A stretch of 64,000 nucleotides of DNA, from contig WPIO01000015.1 in assembly GCA_009760855.2 (NCBI GenBank), positions 513,001 through 577,000 of the forward strand. Direction: 5' to 3'. A model generated the notes under the pieces. It saw only the letters and a program-made list of their open reading frames with translations. It was not told where the DNA came from and did no database searches. This document shows positions 1 to 11,200 of this stretch, in pieces. Each line of letters opens with the position of its first letter. Within the stretch, counting starts at the first letter, position 1. Both the position numbers and the translations under genes were made by a program. This stretch comes from Cristatella mucedo (lineage: Eukaryota > Bryozoa > Phylactolaemata > Cristatellidae).

Positions 1-765
1 GCGGTTACGCGCCGGCGAAAGCGCTTTACGCGGCGCGCACCGGACCGACGGAGTTAACTTCGCGAACTCCCGAAGCCCGAGTATAACCAACTACCCTGTG
101 CGTTTACGCGGCGCGTACCGGACGGACGGAGTTAACTGCACGAGCTCCCGAAGCCCGAGTATAATAAACTATCTTATGCGCGCGTCGCTAGCGATTGTCC
201 CAACCACGAAGGCGGGCCGCTAGAGCACCCAAGATACGAGCAGCTAACAGAATAGCCGGCAGAACACAACTGCGCAGTCCAAGTTGCACTTAGCTGTCCG
301 TCGCCGTAGGTTCGTATCTCGTACTCTCGAAGCGTAGCCTCGCATCGACTACCGAAGCTGCAGCCCCGAGCTCTCGGGGCGTAGTCTCTGCTCGACTACC
401 CAAGCTGTCGTCCGAGCTCTCGAGGCGTAGTCTGTTATATCCTCTCTCCTCTCAACTCCTGACCTCGCGCGAAGCTGCTATTTCTACTTCAGCATATTAG
501 TCGGTGCACATCCTGACCGCAACGTCTGCACCAGGCTTCATTCTAACTTTAGCGGGTAGACCAGGGGCCGGCCTGTACTAGGTGTCCAAGTTGAACCCGC
601 CAAGACAACCACATTAGTCGCTCCATCTCCTAACCGCATCGCCTGCATAAAGCTCCATTCTAACCTGAGCTAGGTGAGTCAGGAGCTGGGTCTGTACTAG
701 GCACCCTAGCCGACCCCACTAAGGCAAGGCTAATATCGCAGCTAGCCTGAGAGCTGCTCCGTTGC
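1..765 (-). repeat. 3' LTR (truncated by window edge)
   Basis: This matches 3810-4575 nearly base for base, with a few substitutions such as A/C near position 207 and one small indel. In element orientation it is the 3' LTR. The purine-rich minus-strand stretch immediately inside it (rc of 766-780, AGGAACGAGAGTAA) is in the place expected of a polypurine tract. Confidence 0.85.
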
Positions 766-935
766 ATTACTCTCGTTCCTCGCGAGATACGGCCTCGTAT
801 CTGATCAGTCCGGGGTCCGGCGTTAAAAAAAACCACTGGCCCAAGTGGAAAAAAAGCATGGAGCCCCTCAATGGACTGATCCGACACTTTGGTCCTTCCG
901 GGTTGGTGTTAATGCAAGGCTCCCGAGGCTTTGCA

Positions 936-2291
936 TTAGCACCACATATCTCGATATCGATGATTAGGCCTACGCTCGCGGCGCTGCAGCTGGTGTAGGT
1001 TATCCTCATGCACAGTTGATGGACGGCGGTCGTCTCCTGGGACGCCCTGCCGCTCGGCCAGAGGGCGAGGGCTCGGACGTGTCGCTCCACCTTCATGTAT
1101 GCTGCGAGTAGAGGCCCCGATACGGTGACCTGTCTGTGAAGCTGGCTCCGGCAGAGCCACATCGCTGCCGCGAAACTGTGGTGGAGCCGGGTCCACAGAT
1201 GGCGGCGTCACAACCGAGAACCTAGTAACCGTGGGAATGTTCGCATCCAAGCCGGTTGGCAGTGGTTGATGTGGCCGAATCCGAGGCCTCGGCGTCGGTT
1301 TATCGTCGCCTGCAACTGAAACATTTGCATTAGTTTTGCCCACTATGCCTAGCTGCGCATCCACCAGCTTCGGCGAACTGCTCTGCCTGACCTTAGCTCG
1401 GTGCTTCTGTTGTGGCTGAGCTAAAGCCTCCGAGTGACCGACCAGTGATAGCTGGTGGTCACCTACCTGCACGGTTCCACGCCCATAGTCGTAGGTGACC
1501 GGCGGCAGGGAGGCAAGAAAGTCAGTTCCCAGCAGCAGCGACTGGGGAGACTCGGTGGTGACATTGAATTGGTGCTCGCGGGTGATGTCTCCCACTTGCA
1601 CGCTCGCTGTCACGGCCCCTATTATAGGCAGGGAAGAATCCGTGATACTGGACGCCCGAACTGACTCTATCGACAAGGGAAGGCACAGCTTGTGGGCAAA
1701 AGAAGCCGCCATCAGAGAGATATTGGCACCTGTGTCCCAAAGTCCGGTAACCAGCACATCATTCACCCCCACCGGTGCAAGAGTGTGCGGCGCATGGACA
1801 CTGGTGCCCACGACTTCCTGCTTCCTCGGCGCCGGCGGTAGTGGCTCCTGTTGCGGCAAGGCCAATCGAGCCTCAAGGAAGCCGTAGCCATGAAGACCGA
1901 AACCGCTATCAGAGGCCTGGTAAGCCCTGGGATAGGTATGGGCGCCTATCGAGAGCGAAGGTGCCCAACCAGCCGAAGCACGGCCCACGTGCCCACTCGG
2001 ACCAAAAGAACCGGGCGACACTGACCCGAATGGTCGCCGACCCGAGTGTGGCCGTGAACCCTCGCGACTGGGGTATGCTGGCCCGTACTCTCCGTGGCTT
2101 CGATAAGCTGACCCGTACTGGGACGTTCTGCCACGTCCTGCGTCCACCCATCTATCCCTGTAGCCCATGGCAGCCTGAACCCGGTAGTCGGGCCGCCGAC
2201 TGTTCTGTAGGAACGGCCTACCTCGCGGCTGATACGACTGCATTTTGGGGGGGTTCGAGGGTTCCCCTCTGACCCTTGGCAAGCAGGTCAC
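936..2291 (-). CDS. Retroelement aspartic protease frame (451 aa open)
   Basis: The first half is Arg/Ser/Gly-rich, as in a gag tail. The second half carries the retropepsin signature LWDTGANISLM (D-T-G-A), followed about 60 residues later by the hydrophobic SLLLGTDFL flap-distal segment. Such a protease cleaves the gag and pol polyprotein. No CCHC zinc knuckle is visible. After the protease the frame runs through a Pro-rich linker and ends near 936, where the RT domain should begin. Only a few residues vaguely recall an RT start and no YxDD box is present, so pol seems to have been lost here. It overlaps the preceding gag frame by about 70 bases in another reading frame. Confidence 0.75.
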   Translation of the reverse strand: MTCLPRVRGEPSNPPKMQSYQPRGRPFLQNSRRPDYRVQAAMGYRDRWVDAGRGRTSQYGSAYRSHGEYGPAYPSREGSRPHSGRRPFGSVSPGSFGPSGHVGRASAGWAPSLSIGAHTYPRAYQASDSGFGLHGYGFLEARLALPQQEPLPPAPRKQEVVGTSVHAPHTLAPVGVNDVLVTGLWDTGANISLMAASFAHKLCLPLSIESVRASSITDSSLPIIGAVTASVQVGDITREHQFNVTTESPQSLLLGTDFLASLPPVTYDYGRGTVQVGDHQLSLVGHSEALAQPQQKHRAKVRQSSSPKLVDAQLGIVGKTNANVSVAGDDKPTPRPRIRPHQPLPTGLDANIPTVTRFSVVTPPSVDPAPPQFRGSDVALPEPASQTGHRIGASTRSIHEGGATRPSPRPLAERQGVPGDDRRPSTVHEDNLHQLQRRERRPNHRYRDMWC

Positions 2292-3655
2292 ACACCTGGG
2301 TCATTTGCCCGGCCAATGCATCCACCTTACTCTCTATAACGCGCGAAATAGGGGCCCGATCCCTTCCGGATGGGTATGGGCGGCCTTGGTCGCCGGCGTG
2401 CGCGGCGGGATCAGCCCCGCGACTAAAGAAGCGAAGGTTGGCTTCGCATCTTTCAGCGAAAGCTAGGGCCTCGTCTAGGCAGGCAGTCTTTGGCAAAGAC
2501 TGCGCCGCTAATGTCGAGGTGAAGGCCCCCAACGAACAAGGAGAGGACCATAGCGTCACGGTCCGCCTGCGGAGTAGTAAGGTAAGCGACGGCTGCAGTA
2601 TCTACAAGGTGTCAATAGAAATCATAAACGCTTTGCGAAGCGCCCTGGCGACAACCGTGTAGGGCCCCGCGAGCAGCATCGCGACGCACGCCAGAGGTGA
2701 ACGTTCGCACCAGTTCACCTTTCATTTCCTCGAATGTACATCGTAGGCTTGGCTCAGCGCAGAGCCGTTCATAGACCGAGCGATATACGTCGAGCGCTCG
2801 GCCGCGAAAATATACCCTCAAGCGCGATAGCTGAAGGTCCGGAGACCATCCGCAGGACCTGGAAAGTACTTCATAATCGCTGATCCACCGTGGGAAGGAG
2901 TCCGTCAGGTCCCCCGGAAAGATGCCAGTTGCAGCGGTGAGGCCTCTACGCTCCCGTCAAACGCGGCTGCGGGCACAACGAAGATCCGGCTCGGCAATGC
3001 CGGCTCAGCCGTGCGAGGAGTCTGTTCAGCGCGCGGGCTAGCGACAGCTCAGGCGTAGTCTCCGCCTGCTTTAGCAGCCGGAGCGAAAGTAAGGGCGGCG
3101 CCCGAGTGCGCCTGTGGGTTTTCCGCATGGTCCGGCCGCGCATAGTTTACCGCGCCACCGGAAGCAGGGTTAGCAGAAAAAGGCTCCGCGCGGGGTGAAA
3201 ACAGGATAGCGGTGGCAGCGTGCGAAGCACCAGCAGCGTGTGGCGGAGCGATTCCTGCTGGGCACGTCGTAACCTTCAGCGGGTCGCAAAGCAGTGGGCG
3301 CAGAGTACCCCTCCGGGAGCGGCAAGGGACCGACCGCGTACTTCGGCGGCAAATGAAGTACGGTGGGAGCACCGTGCGGCGCAGCTGGCGCGGTTGCGGT
3401 CGGCGGCGAAGTTACCGACCCGGCTGGTGCGCTGGCGCTGGGTCGGCTGACCCGCGAAGCCGCCGCCGCCGCGCGTAGCTGCGAGTTCTCTTCCTCAAGC
3501 ACGCGTAAACGCTCAGTCAAATCGCGACTGATCGAAGCAAAAATAGCGCGATCGTTTAGGCTCGCCTGCAGACTGTCGAACGCTAGGCCGGAGGTATTCA
3601 ATAGCCCCGAACCGTTAAACGACGCCATCCCCACGTCCAATGAAGAAGGTTGCAA
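2218..3655 (-). pseudogene. gag-like region, broken
   Basis: The minus-strand frame from 3655 opens with a short coiled coil (LTERLRVLEEENSQLRA) and a Pro/Ala/Ser linker. A second frame covering about 2950-2612 holds a capsid-like stretch (RVYFRGRALDVYRSVYERL, then FEEMKGELVRTF and ASQSVYDFY). It stops at an in-frame TGA near 2604, continues recognisably (LVDTAAVAYLTTPQADRDA) and changes frame near 2480 to reach EALAFAERCEANL. The order and style are those of Ty3/Gypsy gag. At least one stop and two frame changes mean it cannot be read as one protein here; whether these are real mutations or assembly errors is unknown. Confidence 0.65.
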
Positions 3656-3801
3656 GTGTTTCGAATCAACAGCAGGGTCACCAAATGTAACCGGGCAGAT
3701 AAAGTCGTCCCCCCCCGGTCTTCTGCCGGTGGACTGGGCGATGCAGCGCTGCGGTTCGGTTAAAACACAGGCGGCCGCAAAGCAACAGTTAATTGTGGGC
3801 C

Positions 3802-4575
3802 TGTTAGTAGCGGTTACGCGCCGGCGAAAGCGCTTTACGCGGCGCGCACCGTACCGACGGAGTTAACTTCGCGAACTCCCGAAGCCCGAGTATAACCAAC
3901 TACCCTGTGCGTTTACGCGGCGCGTACCGGACGGACGGAGTTAACTGCACGAGCTCCCGAAGCCCGAGTATAATAAACTATCTTATGCGCGCGTCGCTAG
4001 CGATTGTCCCAACCCCGAAGGCGGGCCGCTAGAGCACCCAAGATACGAGCAGCTAACAGAATAGCCGGCAGAACACAACTGCGCAGTCCAAGTTGCACTT
4101 AGCTGTCCGTCGCCGTAGGTTCGTATCTCGTACTCTCGAAGCGTAGCCTCGCATCGACTACCGAAGCTGCAGCCCCGAGCTCTCGGGGCGTAGTCTCTGC
4201 TCGACTACCCAAGCTGTCGTCCGAGCTCTCGAGGCGTAGTCTGTTATATCCTCTCTCCTCTCAACTCCTGACCTCGCGCGAAGCTGCTATTTCTACTTCA
4301 GCATATTAGTCGGTGCACATCCTGACCGCAACGTCTGCACCAGGCTTCATTCTAACTTTAGCGGGTAGACCAGGGGCCGGCCTGTACTAGGTGTCCAAGT
4401 TGAACCCGCCAAGACAACCACATTAGTCGCTCCATCTCCTAACCGCATCGCCTGCATAAAGCTCCATTCTAACCTGAGCTAGGTGAGTCAGGAGCTGGGT
4501 CTGTACTAGGCACCCTAGCCGACCCCACTAAGGCAAGGCTAATATCGCAGCTAGCCTGAGAGCTGCTCCGTTGCA
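3802..4575 (-). repeat. 5' LTR (complete, about 774 bp)
   Basis: This is the direct repeat of 1-765 with TG...CA ends in either orientation. It contains repeated blocks of the type GAGCTCTCG...CGTAGTCT. In element orientation it is the 5' LTR and should hold the promoter, but I could not place a TATA box with confidence. Confidence 0.85.
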
Positions 4576-4936
4576 CTTTTAGTTCGTGTGCTCCAAAAGC
4601 CTGGAACTCACTCGTGACTTGCGACAGAACATCCACTGACTTGACCACATTTAAAAAGAACTTAAAAGCACACCTATTTATTACAACATTTAGTGGGTCC
4701 CTGTGATTCGTCCTTGATGTGCTTATGCGAGCTGACACTGTGCATGCTGCCACTAACCACACTTGCATGCTGACCCTGTGTATGTCACCTCTAATCAAGT
4801 TATTCATGCTGTTTATCAAGCATGATATTACTCACCCTTCAATCGTGTTTGCGTTTGCAGCAATTGTAAAGCGCCTAGAGGGAGATTGAGTTCTCTGAGG
4901 GCGCTTTATCAAGTGCATTACTATTATTATTTGGTA
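4576..4936 (+). mobile_element. Family A LINE, 3' end, split by the LTR element
   Basis: The sequence begins inside the last codons of the family A ORF (TTTAGTTCG...CCTGGAACTC). It continues through the family 3' UTR with its 'TGACACTGTGCATGCTG' block, the terminal hairpin (AAAGCGCC...GGGCGCTTT) and an (ATT)n tail. The left part of this LINE must lie beyond the LTR element, outside the window. Confidence 0.85.
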
Positions 4937-5164
4937 CGGTCGAATGTGTCGATTCAAGCAGCCTCCGTTTTGCCGACTTTCGTCGGTTTCATTTTGAGGT
5001 CCGGGAATTAATCGGAGTGGGGCCTGTGCGCGCCCCTCAATGGCGAGCTTCCAGTTTCAGATGCAGTTTGTGGAGTGCACATATTCATCGGGATGAATAA
5101 AGCTGGGGCTGCAGCTCTCGGTAAATAGTTTGCGAGTCTCTGAGGCAGACCGTGAAAGTCCGGC

Positions 5165-5292
5165 AAAATTAAGAGAAGGTATATAAAGAGAGAGAAGAGA
5201 GAGGGGAGAGAGAGGAGAGAGAGAGAAGAGAGAGGAGAGGCAGAGGGGAGAGAGAAAGAGAGAGATCGAGGAGAGAGAGAGAGAGAGAGGAA

Positions 5293-5357
<65 letters not shown>

Positions 5358-5372
5358 GAGAGAAAGAACTAG
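5165..5372. repeat. (GA)n microsatellite, interrupted
   Basis: About 200 bases of almost pure purine, GA/GGA units with scattered AAA, ending in an uninterrupted (GA)n run near 5298-5352. The open frames across it are low-complexity artefacts. Confidence 0.95.
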
Positions 5373-5429
5373 GGATTTCATTAACTAACTACTCGAATTT
5401 CTTCAGGCCTGTGCAATATGATGCTTTCA

Positions 5430-5650
5430 ATTGGTGGAAAAACTCAAACCAACCTCAAATCCTTAGGAGATCATGCCTTGAGTTCGCGTGTTCCCAAATC
5501 CCGGGACTCATTCCCAAGTGGCTCTACGACATCTCTCGGCTTGACAACATCTAAAAAGAAGCTGAAAACGCACATATTTCTCACAGCATTTACTGGGTTC
5601 TGGTGAAATTTGTACACTGTGTGCTTCTGCGTGCTGATAGTAAACGTTAT
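5430..5650 (+). mobile_element. Family A LINE fragment, degenerate
   Basis: The reading 'CAAACCAACCTCAAATCC ... GGAGATCATGCC ... ACATCTAAAAAGAAGCTG ... TTTACTGGGT' follows the family A ORF end and 3' UTR start with many substitutions. It lacks a hairpin and tail. Confidence 0.7.
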
Positions 5651-5689
5651 CACTAAGCCATTGACATGATTCTTGTATAGCATGTGTAA

Positions 5690-6229
5690 AGTGCTTACAC
5701 GCAGACCTCGTTCTATTAGGGTTCAATGCAAACGTTGTACTATGGTTATTTTTTAATAGGGAGTGAGAGACAGACACGTGACGAGAGAGAGAGAGACTGA
5801 GAAGCGAGACAAGCTTCTACTGAATACTACTTCTACGTGCATGCTACTTCTTGCTTGCAGGCAGAAGGTAGTTATGTGAACGTCCAATTACGAAGTCATC
5901 GCGCGGCCCGACGAGAGCAGCTACTACATTCGTGGCCGCGAGATCTTCGCCGATTCCTTATCGCCGCTGCTCTTAAAAACTGTTCCCAGTTGGACTAAGC
6001 AGGATACAGGCAAAGCTAGAAGTTAGCATATGTACATTGGTTATCCTGCTTACTCCACCACAGCAAACCCTACCTTTGATTGGTTTCTCGAAATGAGCCT
6101 CCGTGAGCTCCGATAGAATTACATTAGGAGCGTACGAGTTTTTTATTTTTATTTTTAGTTCGCAAGGTTTATGAAAGCCCAACACTCCTGGTTTATACCG
6201 AAGCGCTCCGGCCACCGGCTTTCTTACGA
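5690..6229. other. Unassigned sequence upstream of the CpG-rich block
   Basis: No gene, tail or tandem array is evident apart from a short GA run near 5784. Minus-strand open frames here have no recognisable motif. Confidence 0.5.
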
Positions 6230-8038
6230 TCTTGAATGGCCGGCTTACTCCGTACGAGCTCCGCGGTCACAAGAGCAAGCCCTAGCCTGCGAGCTCGGAC
6301 GAGCACGCTGAGCATGCGCCATTACATTTTCGTTTGGCACAGAGCCAGCTCACTAACGAACGATGGCGTATTGACTGATTGGTTACGCTGTGGGTGGGGC
6401 GGGGGGAGGAGGGAGTGCCGATGATTAATATAGCATGGGGAGATAGTACTGGCGAACTGTTGACCCGGAAGCCGCGGGAGACAGCCGCTGCAGTCTGGCG
6501 CCTGATTGCTGCGCGGTCTCGCGAGGACGACCGAAGTAGTCTCGTCGTAAACGTAGTCGTCTAGGCGACCGGCCGTCTTTTGCTCGGAGTCGGAGACCAG
6601 TACCGCTCGAGGCTTCCACGTCTCTCACTGAGCTAATCCTCCTCTCACACTGCCTGCTGCTCCTCCTGCTCCTCCTCTGGCCTTCCGCGAGCTCCACTAG
6701 TCAGGCTCTCAGCGTTCGTGCTCGCCGCAGCTGAACGCTCTCCGCCGCCGCCGCCGCACACGAGCGGCGGCGGCTTAGTGCTGAGCAGAACGGTTCGATC
6801 GACTCGTCTGTTGTCGGCCGGTGCGCTCGAGGTCGACCGTCAGCAGTCAGCCAGCCTAGCGGCTGTCGCCAGTGGCTAAGTAAATCCTGCTCGTGCCGTC
6901 GCAGCTGCCTTGCTGTTTCAAGCTTCCCTCATTCCGAAGTATTGAGAAGCTTTGCGAGGCCGGTCCGAGTGAGGAGCGCGACTCCACTCGAGAGAAAGAG
7001 AGGGAGAGAGAGAGACGTGGTGGCACCTCGGCAGACGTGCTCACATGAAGTCGCCGAGCCTCGACTTGGCCTCTGGCAGCTGCTGCAGCTCTCGGCAGCC
7101 GGGCGGTCGCCCCAGCCGGTTCGGCGGCTGCTGCTGCTTATATAGGCATCCATAGTCGGCTGCGAGCTAGGCATCCGAGATGTGCTGCTGGAAGCGATTG
7201 CGAGTGCCTTCTCAGCATCTGTTCCTGTTGGCTGCCGGTGGGTGTAGGGTGAGTTCGCCCGGCACTGTGACTGAAAGCTTGGCTTGACCGGGAGTGCTGC
7301 TGCTGCTGCTGCTGCTCTGGAACAACGGGTTTATGGGCTGCTGCTGCATGAGTTAACTAGCCGGTTAGTTTGCAGGCTTGCCGTTGGATTAAGCAGCTTC
7401 AGCCAGCTGGTTTGGCTGAATCTTGCTATTCCCCCCTCCCGGTCCAGCCGGGCTACCCTGCGGCCCCGATCGCCAGGAGTGATTGGAAAGGACTTCGTGT
7501 AAGGTCTGCCTTCTTGTGAAGCCTGTCTGGCTGCTTGCCAGCTAGGTTCTCGTGATCCTTCGAGACGACGGACCTAGCTAGCAACCGGGTTGATGCTTCA
7601 ATCTTCTGAAGCTAGCAGCATCGTGATACGGATCCCCTGGGCATGCATTCGGGGTATACGATTGGTGTGACGATTGTCCAGCCTGGTATAGCATGTCCTG
7701 AGCTGGCTCGTGTCCTCCATCCTAGGCTGCTACCTGCTGTCTGCTCCGATCGGGTTCTTCTGTCGTGGTTTAGCTGCAGCTTGTGCCCACGGAGTGGATC
7801 GCGCTGTCTATTCAGTAGCTGACGAGCTGCTGCGCCGTGTGCCGATGCTCCTTCGTCTATCCAAAGCTTGCAGGGCCGTCCCCAGCTTCGGATGGGCTGA
7901 CCCCTTGCTATTCTGCTGCTCCTGCTGCTCATTTGTGGTAGGCTTTATTTTGTTGTTGGCCGAACTGGATAAAAAAAATAGGCTCGGCGGTCTGCTGTTT
8001 GCTAGGAATCGACGACGAGGTGGCCACAGCTTTCGAGC
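6230..8038 (+). promoter_or_regulatory. CpG-rich promoter and 5' UTR candidate of gene 1
   Basis: Base composition changes sharply here to GC- and CpG-rich. A CCAAT box (GATTGGTTACGCTGTGG, about 6379) lies next to a GC box (GGGGCGGGGGGAGG, about 6398). GCC and CTG triplet runs follow (6747-6776 and 7295-7317). The block leads directly to the first coding ATG of gene 1 at 8039, and an in-frame TAG at 8003 closes the frame just upstream. The exact transcription start, and any 5' UTR intron, cannot be read from sequence. Confidence 0.6.
7295..7317. repeat. (CTG)n short repeat
   Basis: Seven consecutive CTG/GCT units in the CpG-rich block ahead of gene 1. Confidence 0.85.
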
Positions 8039-8257
8039 ATGCAGCGCCTTAACGTTCAACACTCGGCACTGAGGTCGTGTGCACTCGCCTTCGTGGTAGC
8101 GATGCTCTTCCTGTCAGCAGCAGTCGTTCCAGTGCTGAGGCGACGTCCAGAAGTAGCTGTCGTCCAGCAGCCGACCACTGGGAGTGGCTACGGCGACGAT
8201 CTGCCAATCTGGACCTACTCACACTGGCCGCCATTCAGGCTGCCAGAGCGATCCAAG
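8039..8257 (+). CDS. Gene 1 exon 1: signal anchor and stem
   Basis: The start ATG has A at -3, and an in-frame TAG lies 12 codons upstream. It codes 73 residues: a short N-terminus, a hydrophobic run [16 protein letters not shown], then RRR and a stem ending RLPERSK. The donor is AAG|GTAGGC, phase 0. Confidence 0.75.
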
Positions 8258-11200
8258 GTAGGCGATTGTAATAATAATAAAGACTGTACGTGGCTGTGCC
8301 TCTTTGCCCGTGGCACACGACCGAGTCTCGGCTGAGAGCTGTGACACGCAGGACGGCTGTTTGGCAGCTGTTGGTGTCATGACTGCACCAAAGGTGCTCA
8401 TCTCAGTTGGGCGGTCAGGGCGGTCAGGACTTGCTCGCTCGCCCATGTTAGCTCCTGCCCTCCAACATCCGGGCAAGTTCGGTACAGATCTGAGCCTAGT
8501 CGGGGTGTGCGCATGGCTGTGTGTTGCCATTCTCGTGAGAATTTCTGTTCTGTGCTAAAAAAAAGGTGGGGGAATATCATTTTGGCTGCTCTTGTTAATG
8601 GCCACCCAAAGTGGTGATTAATAACAAAGTCGGTAACGTTTAGCTGCAAGTTTTAGGTGGTTCTCACGTCCCATTACGAAGTGAGTAGTCGAAGCTTCCA
8701 TTCAAATACTTCAGCAAAATGCATTTTAAAAGTCTCTAGCCACCCCTGTCTGTCAGGACTGCATGCTTCAGTCTGCTGCTAAGTTCTCAATCCGATTGAA
8801 TTGCAGCATGATTATTCTGTTTTCAGTTTTTACGAAGCTCCTTGGCTATGAAGACCTTTACTTCTCATAGAATGATATGCACATGTCTAGTTATTAACAT
8901 TATTATAATTGTTAAGTAACTATCGATAGTAGCTGTAATAATAATAATAATAATAATAATTCACTTGATAAAGCACCCTCAGAGAACTTAATCTCTCTCT
9001 AGGCGCTTTACATTTGCTGCCAAGTGAAATGCAATTGAATGGTAAGTAAAATCATGCTTGAAAAACAAACAAAATGAATAATATGGTTAGGGGTGACATG
9101 CACAGGGTCAGCATGCGAATGTGGTTAGTGGCAGCATGCACAGTGTCAGCACGCGTAAGCACATCAAGGACGAATCACTGGGACCCACTAAATGCTGTCC
9201 TAAATAGGTGTGTTTTTAGGTTCCTTTTAAATGTGGTCAGGTCAGGGGATGTTCTGACGCAGGTCGGGAGGGAGTTCCAGGCTGTGGGAGCATACGAACT
9301 AAATGCACGGTCTCCAAAGGATTTAAGGTTTGTACGAGGTATTTCTAGACTGTTGGATTCCGAAAAGCGGGTGGTACGATGCTTGGCCTGATGGGGTTGT
9401 CTATGATGCATCACAAGAACCATATTGCAATGGTTTAGGTCTGGTATTAATTAGAGTATTGGGAGAGTAGAAGTCGAGGAAAAACATACTTTGATGGATG
9501 GGGTGCTCCAGGAATCCATTTCAGGTCAGCTCTTTTTCGCTGTTTATACTCTCCTTCTTGCTTTTGTGATCATGTGCAATCTAGGCATTCATTTTTATGC
9601 AGGCGACACGCAGCTATATTTGTGCTTTGATCATTCCCTTCCGTCTAGCATCTTGAACTCGCTCAGCTCGCAAACAGTATGTCTAGCTGAAATTTGATGA
9701 CAGAAAACTTTCTGAAATTGAAGATGAAAACCTAACTTACTAAATAAGGGTTAACCAATTTTTACTTAGAAACTGGAAAGTCCAACTCTCTAAATCGGTT
9801 CTACCAGCATGTCCCCTGTAGCCTCTGCTTGGAATCTGTGTCTCCGAAATCTGGAATCTCTCAGCTCCATAGTCAAGCCGGCGTTTTTTTCACCTGCATA
9901 ACAGTGCTGCAATAGTTTGGGCCAGCCTTGATAAGGACACTATGGCCAAGCTGGTCCATGCATTCGTTGTGCACATACAAAACTTCTGCACCTACAAGAC
10001 TTCTGTAACCTACTACTTATCGGTCTTCCTGCCCATGCAATAGCACTCTTAAGGCCTGTGCAAAACTTGGTAGCTAGGCCTATGTGACGGAAGCTTTGTA
10101 GCTGCCAAAATACACCACTGCTTACCAGTCTACACTGGCTGCTTATAAAGAAGTATATCGACTTCAAGATTCTGCCACTCACCTTTATGCCACTCGATTC
10201 CCTTTCTTTGGAAACCGTACCTTCGGTTTCGTATGCTCCCAAAGCCTGGAACTCACTTCACTGTGCAAGTAATTACAGGGATTGAAGCAACTGTCTGGCA
10301 AGAGCAGGAATTCTTCAGCCACTGCTTCTTGCAATTGTCAGTGAATGGTGTATTTACCTAGACACGGTTTTCCAATCAATGTGTTCAGTGTAGTCGATGG
10401 CAAGTGCTTTTCCTTGAGCCCGTGTGTAGGAGATAGGGTCTCCCATATATCCGAGGCATTAGCTAAAGGCCAGCTGCGACGCAACGAGAAATTAAGGCAT
10501 TCGTATTTGCATTTTGGGGCAAAACTAGCTGCGAAGGTGCCATTCTAGTTTATTCACTTAGCTTTGGTCCGTGGAATAATCATAATAATAAAAATAAATG
10601 TGTATAGCTCCCAGAGAACACAAACTCTTTCTAGGCACTTTACATGTGGTAGACAAGGCTTATTTGGCCCAGTGGTACTGTGCTCGTCTTTAGCGATCAA
10701 GGTCGTCGGCTCAAGCCCTGCAGCATGTGTAAAGTGCCTGGATAGAGATTAAGTTCTCTTAAAAGCACAATGCCAAAGATTTATGGATATACAAGGGACA
10801 AAAGGACACAAGTGGACATGTGTCCTCGATGAAATTGAACAGTGAGAGTGAACCATCTGTCGAGAGAGGCGACCCACCCAGATGCATTGGCTAATATATC
10901 CTCAGCAGTATGACGACCCAAACAATGCCTTGGCCGGCCCTTCCTTCCCTCCAAGCCTCCTAGCTGTGCAGTGCTCTTACTCAAGTGAGCCGTTGCTTGG
11001 AAGAGAGGCAGCAGCCGTAAGGCTTGCTGCCACGACCTGTTATCTAGCAAAGGTGGACCTGCTGACGTGCCCTATCTTAAAATACACAGTCGCGCTTGTC
11101 TAATTGGTATGTCAAGATACCATCTGTCTGGACTGGAGCAGCAGACGCTATGGCTCATTAAGGTAAAGCTGCCTTCTGAGATCAAGACTTTTGGGGATAG

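Larger units (their letters stand above)
1..4575 (-). mobile_element. LTR retrotransposon (gag-protease type), non-autonomous, minus strand
   Basis: Two long direct repeats (1-765 and 3802-4575) flank about 3 kb of internal sequence whose coding content reads on the minus strand as gag then aspartic protease. The right repeat starts TGTTAGTAG and ends GTTGCA, giving TG...CA ends. The left copy lacks its first 8 or so bases because the window begins inside it. An internal region of only 3 kb with no recognisable reverse transcriptase, RNase H or integrase is too short for an autonomous Ty3/Gypsy element. The LTRs are almost identical, so insertion looks fairly recent, although gag carries breaks. 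On the right the element abuts a family A LINE 3' fragment, so it inserted into that older LINE. No canonical tRNA primer-binding site was seen next to the 5' LTR. Ty3/Gypsy-type assignment is inference from the protease and gag style. Confidence 0.85.

Noticed and set aside
1455-2662. Several plus-strand ORFs of 70-165 aa
   Set aside because: Shadows of the minus-strand gag-protease frame in GC-rich sequence; no motifs.
5169-5381. Ser/Leu-rich ORF
   Set aside because: Translation of a GA microsatellite.
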